DNA of 64,000 nucleotides from an uncultured Clostridia bacterium (GTDB lineage Bacteria; Bacillota; Clostridia; Christensenellales; Borkfalkiaceae): assembly GCA_944376335.1 (NCBI GenBank), contig CALWCH010000001.1, positions 124,001 through 188,000 on the forward strand, given 5' to 3'. The position numbers and the translations under genes are program-made. The notes below the pieces were generated by a model. That model was not told the DNA's origin. It was given only the letters and a program-made list of their open reading frames with translations, and did no database searches. Shown one piece after another: positions 50,974-59,521 of this stretch; position 1 is the first letter of the stretch, and every line of letters begins with the position of its first letter.

Positions 50974-51561
50974 ATGGAAAGATCAGATAAGAAGCGCATC
51001 CTGACCAAGATCCTCGTCGTGATCGCCGCTCTGACGCTTCTGAGCTGCTGCTTCCTCGGCAGTACGTTTGCGAAATACGTGACGTCTGCAAGCGGTACCG
51101 GCAGTGTTCCCATCGCACTTTGGGATATCGATGTAACGAATAATGCCCAAACTTCGCTTACGTTTGATAAGCTTTCGCCTGCTGTTAGCGACAGTACGAA
51201 TTCTACAGGCAGCAAAGATGTAATTATTATCACCAATAACAGTGATGTTGCGGCAACTGTTTCTTATACGGCTACCGTTAGTCCGAAGTGGAGAACGAGT
51301 GCGGAAAGCGATCCTCAGTTCGAATCGTACTCAGGACAATTCCAAAATGTCTTTTCTGTCACCGTTTCTAATAGTGCAGGGGATTTAGTTTTGGATGCCA
51401 AGAACGGAACTGCAGATTCCCTTACGCTTTCTGCTGTGGTAACCTGGACAACGCTTAATGACGATGTCGATACCTGGTACGGCATTTGGCTTGAAAGTGT
51501 CACCGTCACGTTCAACTTCACCGCAACGCAGTCTTCCGAACTTCCTACCGCCCAACCATAA
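50974..51561 (+). CDS. TasA/camelysin-like secreted protein with SipW-type signal
   Basis: A 195-aa exported protein. The signal region (KILVVIAALTLLSCCFLG, residues 12-29) ends in STFAKYVTSASG; the mature part begins VPIALWDIDVTNN and continues as a beta-rich, Ser/Thr-rich domain (NSDVAATVSYTATV, VTFNFTATQ). This resembles SipW-cleaved fibre proteins such as TasA and camelysin, but similarity is of pattern rather than strong identity. The signal part has host-like GC, whereas the mature part (from ~51115) is clearly AT-richer. RBS AAAGGAGAA before the ATG. Likely a fibre or matrix subunit processed by the peptidase encoded at 52741. Confidence 0.72.
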   Translation: MERSDKKRILTKILVVIAALTLLSCCFLGSTFAKYVTSASGTGSVPIALWDIDVTNNAQTSLTFDKLSPAVSDSTNSTGSKDVIIITNNSDVAATVSYTATVSPKWRTSAESDPQFESYSGQFQNVFSVTVSNSAGDLVLDAKNGTADSLTLSAVVTWTTLNDDVDTWYGIWLESVTVTFNFTATQSSELPTAQP

Positions 51562-51742
51562 CCAAACCTAAAATCTCAAATCCATACATTTGAGGCAATT
51601 TTAAAGGGAGAGCCGCGCCGCTGGTATGGCGGCGGCGGGGCTGCCTCTTTTAAATTTCCTTGTCTTGAATTGCGTCCCGAAAATAAGCACTCTCTTTAGT
51701 CCATACCCGCAGGCAGATGTGCCCGTGCGGAAGGGGGGGAAT

Positions 51743-52744
51743 ATGACCGATTTTGAACATCTCGGCCCCGATGAGGGCGGGAACGTTTTGCCCGACGAGG
51801 GCGAACGCGACATCGCCTCGGCGCCCGCCGAGGAACAAGCGGCACCCGAAGTGTCCGCTGAAGAACAGGCAGCGCCCGAAGCAGCGCCTTCGGAAGCGCC
51901 CGAAGAACAAACTATTTCTTCCGAAAACAACGCGGAGGAGCCCGCGGAGGCTTCTCATGCGCAGAATATCCCCGAGGGGAAACTCCCGAGGCGCGGCAAG
52001 GCATTTGCAGGCGACGGCCGCCGCATGGGGAAAGTCAAAAAAAGTGTGTGGTACGATGAAGCCGGCAACCGCCTCGGCGAGTTCGTCAAAGAGGGCGCGC
52101 ACGTCCTCTTCCGCGACGGCGAGAGGAAGCTCGGCTATGTCGATGCCGATCATAACGTCTTTACAAACGAGCATGAGCACCTTGCCATCATCCGTCCCTT
52201 CGAACGGATGTGGTTCTTGTTGCCGCTCGCTTTTTTGTTGCTCGTCACCATCATCACGGGCGTCGTCAGCTCCTTCTTCGTGCTGCGCTCGAATGCGGAC
52301 GACATCCCCGTGTTCCGCATCACCGATACGGAGGGCACCGACTGGGAGTTCATCGAGAACCTTCCCATCTTTGAGAACGATTACTTCGACGTGGACGCCA
52401 TCGTCCCCGGCATGAGCGGCTCCTACCGTTTCATTCTCGAAAACCTCAACGACTACTCCCTTGACTACGACCTCGTCTGCACCGAGGAGAACGACTTCGG
52501 CATCGACATCCGCTTCCGCCTCCTGCGCGACGGCCACTACCTCACCGCGGAGGAGGGCTACGACGACATCGAGAACATGGAGTACGACCTCACCATCATG
52601 GGCGGTTCGTCGCAGTACTTCGTGCTCGAATGGTACTGGGCGGACGACGACCCAGTCGACACCAACGCGGGTGAAAACGGCGCGGAGTACACCTTCACGC
52701 TCACCATCACGGCGGTCAAGCAAGAGGAAGGGGAGGCTGCATGA
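51743..52744 (+). CDS. Membrane-anchored TasA-like protein with acidic cytoplasmic region
   Basis: A 333-aa protein with one membrane helix (157-181). Residues 1-~75 are acidic and low in complexity (SAEEQAAPEAAPSEAPEEQ). Residues 95-150 form a small conserved-looking module (KSVWYDEAGNRLGEFVKEGA). After the helix an extracellular domain (~185-330) shows the TasA-like pattern IVPGMSGSYRFILENLNDYS. The helix is not followed by the FA(K/R)Y motif, so it probably stays anchored, a candidate base for the fibre. ATG at 51743 follows GAAGGGGGGGAAT. It overlaps the sipW start by 4 bp. Function is inferred from context. Confidence 0.65.
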   Translation: MTDFEHLGPDEGGNVLPDEGERDIASAPAEEQAAPEVSAEEQAAPEAAPSEAPEEQTISSENNAEEPAEASHAQNIPEGKLPRRGKAFAGDGRRMGKVKKSVWYDEAGNRLGEFVKEGAHVLFRDGERKLGYVDADHNVFTNEHEHLAIIRPFERMWFLLPLAFLLLVTIITGVVSSFFVLRSNADDIPVFRITDTEGTDWEFIENLPIFENDYFDVDAIVPGMSGSYRFILENLNDYSLDYDLVCTEENDFGIDIRFRLLRDGHYLTAEEGYDDIENMEYDLTIMGGSSQYFVLEWYWADDDPVDTNAGENGAEYTFTLTITAVKQEEGEAA

Positions 52745-53286
52745 AGCGGGCGCTCTCCGTCCTGTCCATCGTCCTCCGCGTCGTCCTCATCGCCCTTGTC
52801 GGCATTTTGCTCATCTACAACATCTATGTGATGGTCGCAAAGCTCGCCTTCAAGCAGCAGATGCCCGTCTTTTTGGGCTTTGCGACGGCGGCGGTCCTCT
52901 CGGGCAGCATGGAACCCGCCATCAATACGGGCGACTACATCGTCACCCTCGCGAAGGACGGCTACGAAGTGGGCGATATCGTCATGTATGAAAACGACGG
53001 CAGCTACACCACCCACCGCATCGTGGAGGAGACCGAGGAGGGCTTCCGCACGATGGGGGACAACAACGGCGGGTCCGTCGACCCGTGGATCGTCCATGAA
53101 GAGGACATCGTGGGGGAAGTGGTGCTCGTCCTGCGCGGCTTCGGCAGCGTTGCCGCATTCTTTCAGACCCCCTTGGGGATGTTCATCATCGTCATCGCGG
53201 CGGCGCTCATCTGGGTGCTGTGTGACTTTTTGAGCCGCAGAAACAAAAAAGACAAAAAGGAGGAAAGCCATGAGGCGGAACCTTGA
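52741..53286 (+). CDS. sipW: SipW-type (ER-type) signal peptidase I
   Basis: A 181-aa signal peptidase that removes signal peptides on the outer face of the membrane. An N-terminal helix spans 7-32, and a second helix lies at 142-162. The catalytic set of the ER type is present: Ser56 in LSGSMEPAINTGD, His92 in TTHRIVEE and Asp107 in MGDNNG. The cytosolic C-terminus is rich in Lys. It overlaps the preceding and following genes (4 and 17 bp), so it is produced with its predicted substrates at 50974, 53270 and 54809. Confidence 0.92.
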   Translation: MKRALSVLSIVLRVVLIALVGILLIYNIYVMVAKLAFKQQMPVFLGFATAAVLSGSMEPAINTGDYIVTLAKDGYEVGDIVMYENDGSYTTHRIVEETEEGFRTMGDNNGGSVDPWIVHEEDIVGEVVLVLRGFGSVAAFFQTPLGMFIIVIAAALIWVLCDFLSRRNKKDKKEESHEAEP

Positions 53287-54793
53287 CGCATCCGTTCCTT
53301 CGGGTGCGGAAAAAACGCAATATCCGCTGATGAAATATCTCAGCCTGCTTCTCGCCGTGACGCTTCTCTTCTCCGGCGTGACGTTCGCACGCTATTTCAC
53401 CGGCGGCGCGGTCTATTCCTCCGTCGGCATCGCAGCCTTTGATGCGACCTATTCCATCGACCGCATCAATGCGACATCGTTCGGCAATCAGGCCTATTGG
53501 ATCGAGACGGGCAATTCCGGTTACGTCCCGCAGGGCGAAAACACCGCCATCACCGTGGGCATCACCTTGAAGAACAACGGCGACACCGACGTGCATCCCA
53601 CCCTCCACTTGGAGGGGCCCGCCGACTATTGGGACAACATCGCCCTGCAGTTCTCCACGTCCCGAAACATCGCCGTGGAGACCGTCCTCACCCCGCAGTT
53701 CGTCATCGCCGACCTCATGAAAGAGAGGAAAGTGATAGAAGAGGACGACCCCAACTACGGGAAGGAGCATTATATCGAGTACGGGGACTATAAAACGTGG
53801 GACAACGAGCCCTGGCTGACGGGGGAACCCTCCGAGGATACGGACGAAGGCTCCGAAGGTTCGGGCGAAGGCTCCGAAGGTTCGGGCGAAACTCCCGAGA
53901 ATGAGATCGGTTACTCCGACGACTTCGACCCCTTGGGCGACGTGACCGCACAGCTCACCCTGAACGGCGGCCTTACGGAGAATGATGACGGTACCGTCGA
54001 AGGCTCCGTCACGGCAACTTGGGGCGAAAGCAACGAGAACACTTTGACCATCTCCGCGAAAGAGGAGACGCGCGACTATTCCGTCGGGTTCGTCCGCGAG
54101 GACGACAACGGCCTTCTCTCGCCCATCTACGTCGACTGCAAAAAGGAGATGACCATCTATTCCATCGACATCGACCTCGCCGCCCTCAAAGTAGCCGCAA
54201 AGCAGGGCGAGGGGGCGAGCACGCAGCCCATCGTCGTCTGGCTCACCTGGACGAACGCCGCCCCCAACAACTCCCAAGAAGCAAAAGAGGATTTTTGGAC
54301 GCAGCTGGCGCAAGGGGAGTCGTTTAAGATCGAGAGCAACGGCGATGAGATAGACATCACGGGCTATCACTTCGACGTCTCGGGCATTCCCGTGACCGAC
54401 GCGAGCGGCGAACCCGTGACCGATGAAAACGGCAGCCTGACCGGCGAAACGACCACCGTCCGCGTCAAGCAGACGTTCGTCGAAAATGCAGACGGAACGG
54501 CGGGGGAACTTCAGACCGAATACTTCCACGTCGAGACCCTCGAGGGCGATGACGGTGCCTACGCTCACCCGCTTATGAAGGTAGAGGGGCAAGAGAACAT
54601 CTATAAATGCGATAACGCTGACCCCGTCTATGTCAGCCTCAAAGATATCGACGGCACCTTCGCCGGGAACGATGTCAACATGATCCGCTACGAGACCGAT
54701 CAACAAGCGAATATCACCTACGCGCCCATCCAGCAGCGCGCATTCGGCGTGCGCTTTTCCGCGACGTTCGTGCAAAGCTCGGAGCGGCCCTGA
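53270..54793 (+). CDS. Large secreted protein with SipW-type signal, TasA-like N-terminal domain
   Basis: A 507-aa exported protein. A hydrophobic segment (22-38) ends in GVTFARYFTGGAVYSS; the mature part starts VGIAAFDATYSIDRINA. It has a TasA-like beta-sandwich feel (PQGENTAITVGITLKNNGDTDVHPTLHLEG). A Gly-Ser-Glu repeat linker lies around residues 187-205, followed by further beta-rich modules to the C-terminus. No sortase motif or anchor is visible. It starts within the sipW 3' end, suggesting translational coupling. I do not recognise the central and C-terminal modules. Likely a fibre component or associated surface protein. Confidence 0.65.
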   Translation: MRRNLDASVPSGAEKTQYPLMKYLSLLLAVTLLFSGVTFARYFTGGAVYSSVGIAAFDATYSIDRINATSFGNQAYWIETGNSGYVPQGENTAITVGITLKNNGDTDVHPTLHLEGPADYWDNIALQFSTSRNIAVETVLTPQFVIADLMKERKVIEEDDPNYGKEHYIEYGDYKTWDNEPWLTGEPSEDTDEGSEGSGEGSEGSGETPENEIGYSDDFDPLGDVTAQLTLNGGLTENDDGTVEGSVTATWGESNENTLTISAKEETRDYSVGFVREDDNGLLSPIYVDCKKEMTIYSIDIDLAALKVAAKQGEGASTQPIVVWLTWTNAAPNNSQEAKEDFWTQLAQGESFKIESNGDEIDITGYHFDVSGIPVTDASGEPVTDENGSLTGETTTVRVKQTFVENADGTAGELQTEYFHVETLEGDDGAYAHPLMKVEGQENIYKCDNADPVYVSLKDIDGTFAGNDVNMIRYETDQQANITYAPIQQRAFGVRFSATFVQSSERP

Positions 54794-54808
54794 GCATAAG
54801 GAGCAGCT

Positions 54809-57800
54809 ATGAAAGAAAAGACAAGGAAAATTCTCATCATGGCCGTGATGGCGGCGCTCATCATCTCGCTGATGGCGGCGTCGCTTTGCTATACCTTTAC
54901 CTACGGCCGCTACTCGGGCGGCAGGCTGGACGACAACAGCACCTACGACGACCTCATCGACTTCGTCGGCGCAACGGCGTTCGAAGTCAGAACGCCCGAC
55001 GAGTTCGTCAACGCCGTCGAAAACGGCTACTCCTACATCAAGATCGCGGATAACGCCGAAAAGCCCTTCGTGATTAACAACGACATCGCCGATGTCTACA
55101 CCAACCTCGTCCTCGACGTCAACGGTACGACCGTCATCCGCAACAGCCGCAACCCCGTCCTCGACGTCCGCCGCAGCATCTCCGTCGTCCTCGTCTACGA
55201 CTCTTCGGAGGAGGGCTCGGGCGGCTTCTACAACCCCGTCGGCTCCGCTCTGCAGACGAGCGGCGGCTCTCTCACCGTCGGCTCGGGCGTCTACGAAAGC
55301 GGCCCCAAGAGCAGCGTAACCTCCACGCTCCCCACAGCAGGCTCCGCCTACCTCGTCACGCGAACAGACCGCAAGAGCACCTACGGCTCGGCAAGCCAAG
55401 TCACCGATTTGCCCCTTATTTCCGAGCCGGCGGAGAGAGCCATCGGCGACGTTTATCTGGAAACAACGCCAACCGGCTATAACTCCCTCATCACAGCCGA
55501 CACCTACCTTCTCTACACCGAAGTCCAAAACGCCTTCGTGGGCAGCGGCCAAACTGCCGATGGCACCATCCCCGACTCCTCCGCCCCCGCCGACCCCGAC
55601 AACCCCGTCGTCTTCCAGTCCGGTCAGCTCTACATCAACTGCGAGAAATTTACGGTGGAGGGAGACACTGAGACAACGACCTACTCTGCTGACGCCTTCA
55701 ACCCCGTCTGCAACGTCGCCTCGTGCGATTTCTACTACTATTATCCCGTCGGAGCGGAGGGTACGAAGGAATCTCCTCAGACCTACGCCGTCGTCTACGG
55801 CTATAACGACGTCAACTCCCTCGCCAAAACCGAGGACACCGACCTCACCGAATACGAAGGCGGCACGCAGCTCGTCTGGCCCTATGCCGCCATCCGCTCG
55901 GTAAGAGACGGCACCGTCGGCGGCAACACGCACGCGCGCGGCGGCGCGTTCACGACCAACTTCGGCACCGACAACACCTACGGCATCCTCTCCGTCGGCG
56001 GCGAAATGACCGTCGGCACCGAAAGCGCCACCGCCCCGCCCACCTTCACGGCAGTGGGGGAGGGCACCTGCATCGGCATGTCCGCGCAGACCGGCGACAC
56101 CCTCACCATCGCCAGCGGCACCTTCTCGTCCGAGGTGGGCGACACCATCCTCATGCGCGGCGGCGAAATGACCGTCACCGGCGGCACCTTCACAAAGAGC
56201 GGCAACAAAGCCCGCCCCTCGGGCGGCTTAGAAGATATCGAAGCCTCCCGCACCGCACTCATTCACATGCTCGGCGGCGAACTTACCATCGACGGCACCG
56301 TCACGGGTGACGAAACCAACCCCGTCTACTCCGTCAACATGACGGCAGAGAGCCCCAACAATACCCCGCTCACCAACGTCTTCGGCATCTACAGTGCAGA
56401 GGACGACACTTCCGGAAGGGCAGCGGCAGGCACCGTCTCCGTCTCCGGCTGCAGGATCGCCGTCCACGGCACCTATTCCGCGGGCGTCCTTTCCTCCGCA
56501 GGCACGGTCAACCTCGGCGGCACGGCGGCGGGCAAGGCCGAGACCAACATCACCGTCAATAACAGCATTTCAAACAACCTTCTCACTTCCTCCGCGGTGA
56601 GCTCCGAAGGCGGCACCATCAACCTCAATAACACCGTCAATATCACGTCCGACTCCCTCGGCATCACGGCGCGCGGCACGATCACCGTCAACGGCGGCAC
56701 GACGAAGGTAAATACCCCTAACGCCACGGGCGTCTATGTCAACAGCGGCACGCTGACGGTCAAGAACAACGCAACGCTCACGGTAGACAGCGCGATTTCC
56801 AACGCTTCTTACAGTTGGGTCACGCCCCCGGGAACGAGCGAACCTACGAACGCTCCCAACATCTACAACGGTGTATATGTGCAGAACGGCTCGCTGAACT
56901 CCAACGGCACCCTCAACGTTACCTTCACGGGCGTGCAGAGCGATGATGTGGATATGGGGAATAATAGCGATTTGAGCTATGTTAGCCGTTGGATTGATGG
57001 TAGCCGGGTTCTCGTAAGCGATGACGTTTACCGCAATTTCCAGGTCAAGAGCTATGCCGTGCGCGTAGAGGGCAGCAATCAAGTTGACACGGAAGGGAAT
57101 CCAATCGATAAAGTCACCATCGCGGCGGGAAGCATCACTAACTCGGTCGGCGGCGGCGTGCTCGTCAACGGCGGCACGGTGACGTTGGGTGCAGCGGTTA
57201 CAGACAATGATGGGACTGTAACTCGCTCCGGCCCCACGGTCTCGGCAACAGGCCCAGGTTATTACAATGATACTCCCTATGCCCCTTCCGATTCTACTGC
57301 GCAAAACTGGCAGTATTATGTTCCGAGCTCAGGCGGCGAGGCGGTCAAGATTGTGGGCGGCACGCTTACGATTCACGGAGGCAATTATTCGGCAGAACAG
57401 GGCAACGGCATTTTGGTCAACGGCGGCACGAGCAATATTTACGGCGGCACCTTCATCGGGAACGATAAGTATCATACCGAAGGGGAGAATAACCCTCAGG
57501 CAGGCCCTGGAGCATCTTATGCCTTTAAGGTCCTCAATGGTACGGCGAACGTTTATGGCGGCAATTTCACCATAAAGGAAGGCGGTACTGGCAGCGGTGC
57601 ATTTGTAACAGGTAGCCCTGCCTCCGGCTCAACGGCAGCGATCTATGCAGCGGCTAATATCTACGGCGGCAGCTTTGTGGTGAGTGAGGGCGTCGGCGGC
57701 GGCCAAGCTGGCTTTAGTGTGCTCAAATACGCGACTGTTACATTTGAGACTGACAATAACGCCGATATTCAGGTGGCGGGTGACGCAGCGGGCATGACCG

Positions 57801-58357
57801 TCGAGAAAACGAGCGGCAATTCCAACGCGACCATTAACATCAACGGCGGCACGTTTAAAAGTACTAACAATGAACGTGGAAACAGCGACGGCATTTGGTA
57901 CGGCAACGGAACGACAAAGGTAAATATCACCGCGGGTCAATTTACGGGCGCCAATCGCTCAGGATTTTACTTTGACGCGAACTCGTGGAATGAAGGGGAA
58001 AACAAAGGCAATGTCCAAATCTACGGCGGTACGTTTATAGGGAATCCAGGTTCAAGAGGGGGAGGCTCTTATTATGTAAACGGTGCCATCGGTGCGGATT
58101 CGGAACGTGCTGGCAGCGGCCTAGGACACGAAATCCAAGTCTCCGACATTGTCGTCTACACCGGCAACACATATGCAACGCATATCTATTACTCCAATGA
58201 TTCTCAAAACATTGGAACTACCGGAACAGCGTTTACAAAAATTGTGGACGATCTGGAAGAGGCAGACAGATGGGGTGAATTTGGTGCTGCAGACTTCCGC
58301 AATAATTATAAAATCAACCAAACCACTTGCTGCTATGTAAGAGTGGATATTGCATAA
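54809..58357 (+). CDS. Giant beta-helix surface protein with SipW-type signal
   Basis: A 1182-aa exported protein. The signal helix (8-27) ends in CYTFTYGRYSGGRL. A region with SVVLVYDSS-type strands leads into a long right-handed beta-helix (~130-1150). Its rungs repeat patterns such as VNGGTSNIYGGTFIGN, GGEMTVTGGTFTKSG and NINGGTF, as in pectate-lyase-fold adhesins. The last 60 residues (AFTKIVDDLEEADRWGEFG) lack repeats. From about nt 56940 codon use is more AT-rich than in the first two thirds, suggesting mosaic origin. No LPXTG or other anchor is seen. It is 16 bp after the previous gene and is the last of the operon. Confidence 0.75.
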   Translation: MKEKTRKILIMAVMAALIISLMAASLCYTFTYGRYSGGRLDDNSTYDDLIDFVGATAFEVRTPDEFVNAVENGYSYIKIADNAEKPFVINNDIADVYTNLVLDVNGTTVIRNSRNPVLDVRRSISVVLVYDSSEEGSGGFYNPVGSALQTSGGSLTVGSGVYESGPKSSVTSTLPTAGSAYLVTRTDRKSTYGSASQVTDLPLISEPAERAIGDVYLETTPTGYNSLITADTYLLYTEVQNAFVGSGQTADGTIPDSSAPADPDNPVVFQSGQLYINCEKFTVEGDTETTTYSADAFNPVCNVASCDFYYYYPVGAEGTKESPQTYAVVYGYNDVNSLAKTEDTDLTEYEGGTQLVWPYAAIRSVRDGTVGGNTHARGGAFTTNFGTDNTYGILSVGGEMTVGTESATAPPTFTAVGEGTCIGMSAQTGDTLTIASGTFSSEVGDTILMRGGEMTVTGGTFTKSGNKARPSGGLEDIEASRTALIHMLGGELTIDGTVTGDETNPVYSVNMTAESPNNTPLTNVFGIYSAEDDTSGRAAAGTVSVSGCRIAVHGTYSAGVLSSAGTVNLGGTAAGKAETNITVNNSISNNLLTSSAVSSEGGTINLNNTVNITSDSLGITARGTITVNGGTTKVNTPNATGVYVNSGTLTVKNNATLTVDSAISNASYSWVTPPGTSEPTNAPNIYNGVYVQNGSLNSNGTLNVTFTGVQSDDVDMGNNSDLSYVSRWIDGSRVLVSDDVYRNFQVKSYAVRVEGSNQVDTEGNPIDKVTIAAGSITNSVGGGVLVNGGTVTLGAAVTDNDGTVTRSGPTVSATGPGYYNDTPYAPSDSTAQNWQYYVPSSGGEAVKIVGGTLTIHGGNYSAEQGNGILVNGGTSNIYGGTFIGNDKYHTEGENNPQAGPGASYAFKVLNGTANVYGGNFTIKEGGTGSGAFVTGSPASGSTAAIYAAANIYGGSFVVSEGVGGGQAGFSVLKYATVTFETDNNADIQVAGDAAGMTVEKTSGNSNATININGGTFKSTNNERGNSDGIWYGNGTTKVNITAGQFTGANRSGFYFDANSWNEGENKGNVQIYGGTFIGNPGSRGGGSYYVNGAIGADSERAGSGLGHEIQVSDIVVYTGNTYATHIYYSNDSQNIGTTGTAFTKIVDDLEEADRWGEFGAADFRNNYKINQTTCCYVRVDIA

Positions 58358-58372
58358 TAAAAATTTTTCCGA

Positions 58373-58411
58373 GACGGGGCAAAATCGGTTGCTATTTTTG
58401 CCGTTTTCCTG
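58373..58411 (+). terminator. Probable terminator of the SipW/TasA-like operon
   Basis: GGCAAAA pairs with TTTTGCC around a loop, followed by GTTTTCC. It overlaps the tRNA-Ser promoter. Confidence 0.45.
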
Positions 58412-58417
58412 TAAAAT
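58389..58417 (+). promoter_or_regulatory. Promoter of tRNA-Ser
   Basis: TTGCTA at 58389, 17-bp spacer, TAAAAT at 58412-58417, 13 nt before the tRNA. Confidence 0.7.
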
Positions 58418-58430
58418 GTCTCATGCACCT

Positions 58431-58520
58431 GCAGAGATGGCGGAGCGGCTGAACGCGCACGATTCGAAATCGTGTTAGGCAGTGATGTCTACCAGGGTTC
58501 AAATCCCTGTCTCTGCGCCA
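58431..58520 (+). tRNA. tRNA-Ser (anticodon CGA)
   Basis: A 90-nt class II tRNA. GCAGAGA pairs with TCTCTGC, discriminator G and encoded CCA. Anticodon stem CACGA/TCGTG closes loop TTCGAAA, giving CGA (reads UCG). A long variable arm follows. Its 3' part, from the anticodon loop onward, is the left attachment site of an integrated element. Confidence 0.95.
58462..58520 (+). repeat. attL (59 bp, within tRNA-Ser)
   Basis: From ATTCGAAATCG in the anticodon arm to the terminal CCA. Identical to 61153-61211. Confidence 0.93.
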
Positions 58521-58542
58521 AACATTTTGAAAAGGCCATGTT

Positions 58543-59433
58543 TCATACATGGTCTTTTTTCATGCTCGAAAAGCCTGAATCGGGGTGTAAACTGAACTTC
58601 GCGGCCTCTTTTCGCTTGTGTCGGTCTAAAACGTGCGTATAAATATTGAGCGTAATATTTGGCGTGGAATGCCCCACAAGCTGTTGGCAGACACTAACAC
58701 TGATTTCGCTCTCCGCACATCGGGTCACGAACGTGTGCCGAAGCTCGTGAAAGTGGTGCGCAGGGCAATATTTTTTGAACACTTGGCTCACATAGGAGAC
58801 ATTATAGGGAAAAATGCGGCCGTCCTTGCACTCAAAGCGGGTGCCTCGGTCTCTTTTCTGCTGTTCCGCTTGCCGACGGAGCACTTCTTTGAGCTCTTCG
58901 GAGAGAGGAAAACAGCGGTAGCTGTCCTCGGTTTTGGTGCCGCGGATGACGATGAGCTCTTCCTTCCAATTCACGTCCGACCACTTCAAAGCGCAAATCT
59001 CGGCGCGGCGGGCTCCCGTGAGGGCGGCGAACCAAAAGAGTTGCTCCATGCGGTCACCTTTGATAGCCTCGAAAAAAGCGTCCTGTTCCTCGATGGTGAG
59101 TGCCTCGCTCTTTTTCTTGCGGTACTTCACGGGCTGGGCATTCTCCATTACGTTGCGCGAGAGGAGCTCGACCTGCACGGCCTTCTTGAACGCGCTGTGC
59201 CACACTTGGCGGGCGTACTTGCGTTGCCTCGGCGCCTTGACGGAAGAGAGGGCGCTGTCTGCCGTGAGCACGTTGACCTCATCGAGGGGAAGCTCTTTGA
59301 ACCATGCGGGCGTATGCAGGCGCAGGATCTGCTCGATATTGCGCACGCTGTTTGCGGCAAGGTCTTGCTTATAGGTGATGAACCAAAAGTCGAGCCACTC
59401 GCCGACTGTTGGCATGGTGTTGAAGTCGAACAT
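58543..59433 (-). CDS. int: Tyrosine recombinase (integrase)
   Basis: A 296-aa site-specific recombinase. The N-terminal SAM-like core-binding domain (about 8-95) precedes the catalytic domain with Arg142 (ALTGARRAEI), Lys167 (RGTKTED), His229-x-x-Arg232 (HELRHTF), His255 (GHST) and nucleophile Tyr265 (NIYTHV). It is next to the attL tRNA, as expected for the enzyme that integrated the element. The ATG at 59433 is only 3 nt from a possible -10 (TATAAT, 59437-59442 reversed). If that is the promoter, the real start would be the ATG at residue 7 (MPTVGEWLDFW). Confidence 0.95.
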   Translation of the reverse strand: MFDFNTMPTVGEWLDFWFITYKQDLAANSVRNIEQILRLHTPAWFKELPLDEVNVLTADSALSSVKAPRQRKYARQVWHSAFKKAVQVELLSRNVMENAQPVKYRKKKSEALTIEEQDAFFEAIKGDRMEQLFWFAALTGARRAEICALKWSDVNWKEELIVIRGTKTEDSYRCFPLSEELKEVLRRQAEQQKRDRGTRFECKDGRIFPYNVSYVSQVFKKYCPAHHFHELRHTFVTRCAESEISVSVCQQLVGHSTPNITLNIYTHVLDRHKRKEAAKFSLHPDSGFSSMKKDHV

Positions 59434-59521
59434 TGCATTATACCATAGGCATATAGGCTATTAGAGGGGAGCTTCTCTTCTGCTCGCGATTGAGGAGACG
59501 GGAAACACGGCTTGCACGGGT

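Noticed and set aside
53207..55933. A 908-codon open frame on the minus strand
   Set aside because: It lies opposite two genes with clear signal sequences and beta-rich products. Its translation is a low-complexity mix of Gly/Val/Asp/Arg typical of antisense frames in GC-rich DNA, with no ribosome-binding site or domain.
54809..58357. Sortase-anchored surface protein
   Set aside because: No LPXTG-like motif, C-terminal hydrophobic segment or positively charged tail is present at the C-terminus.
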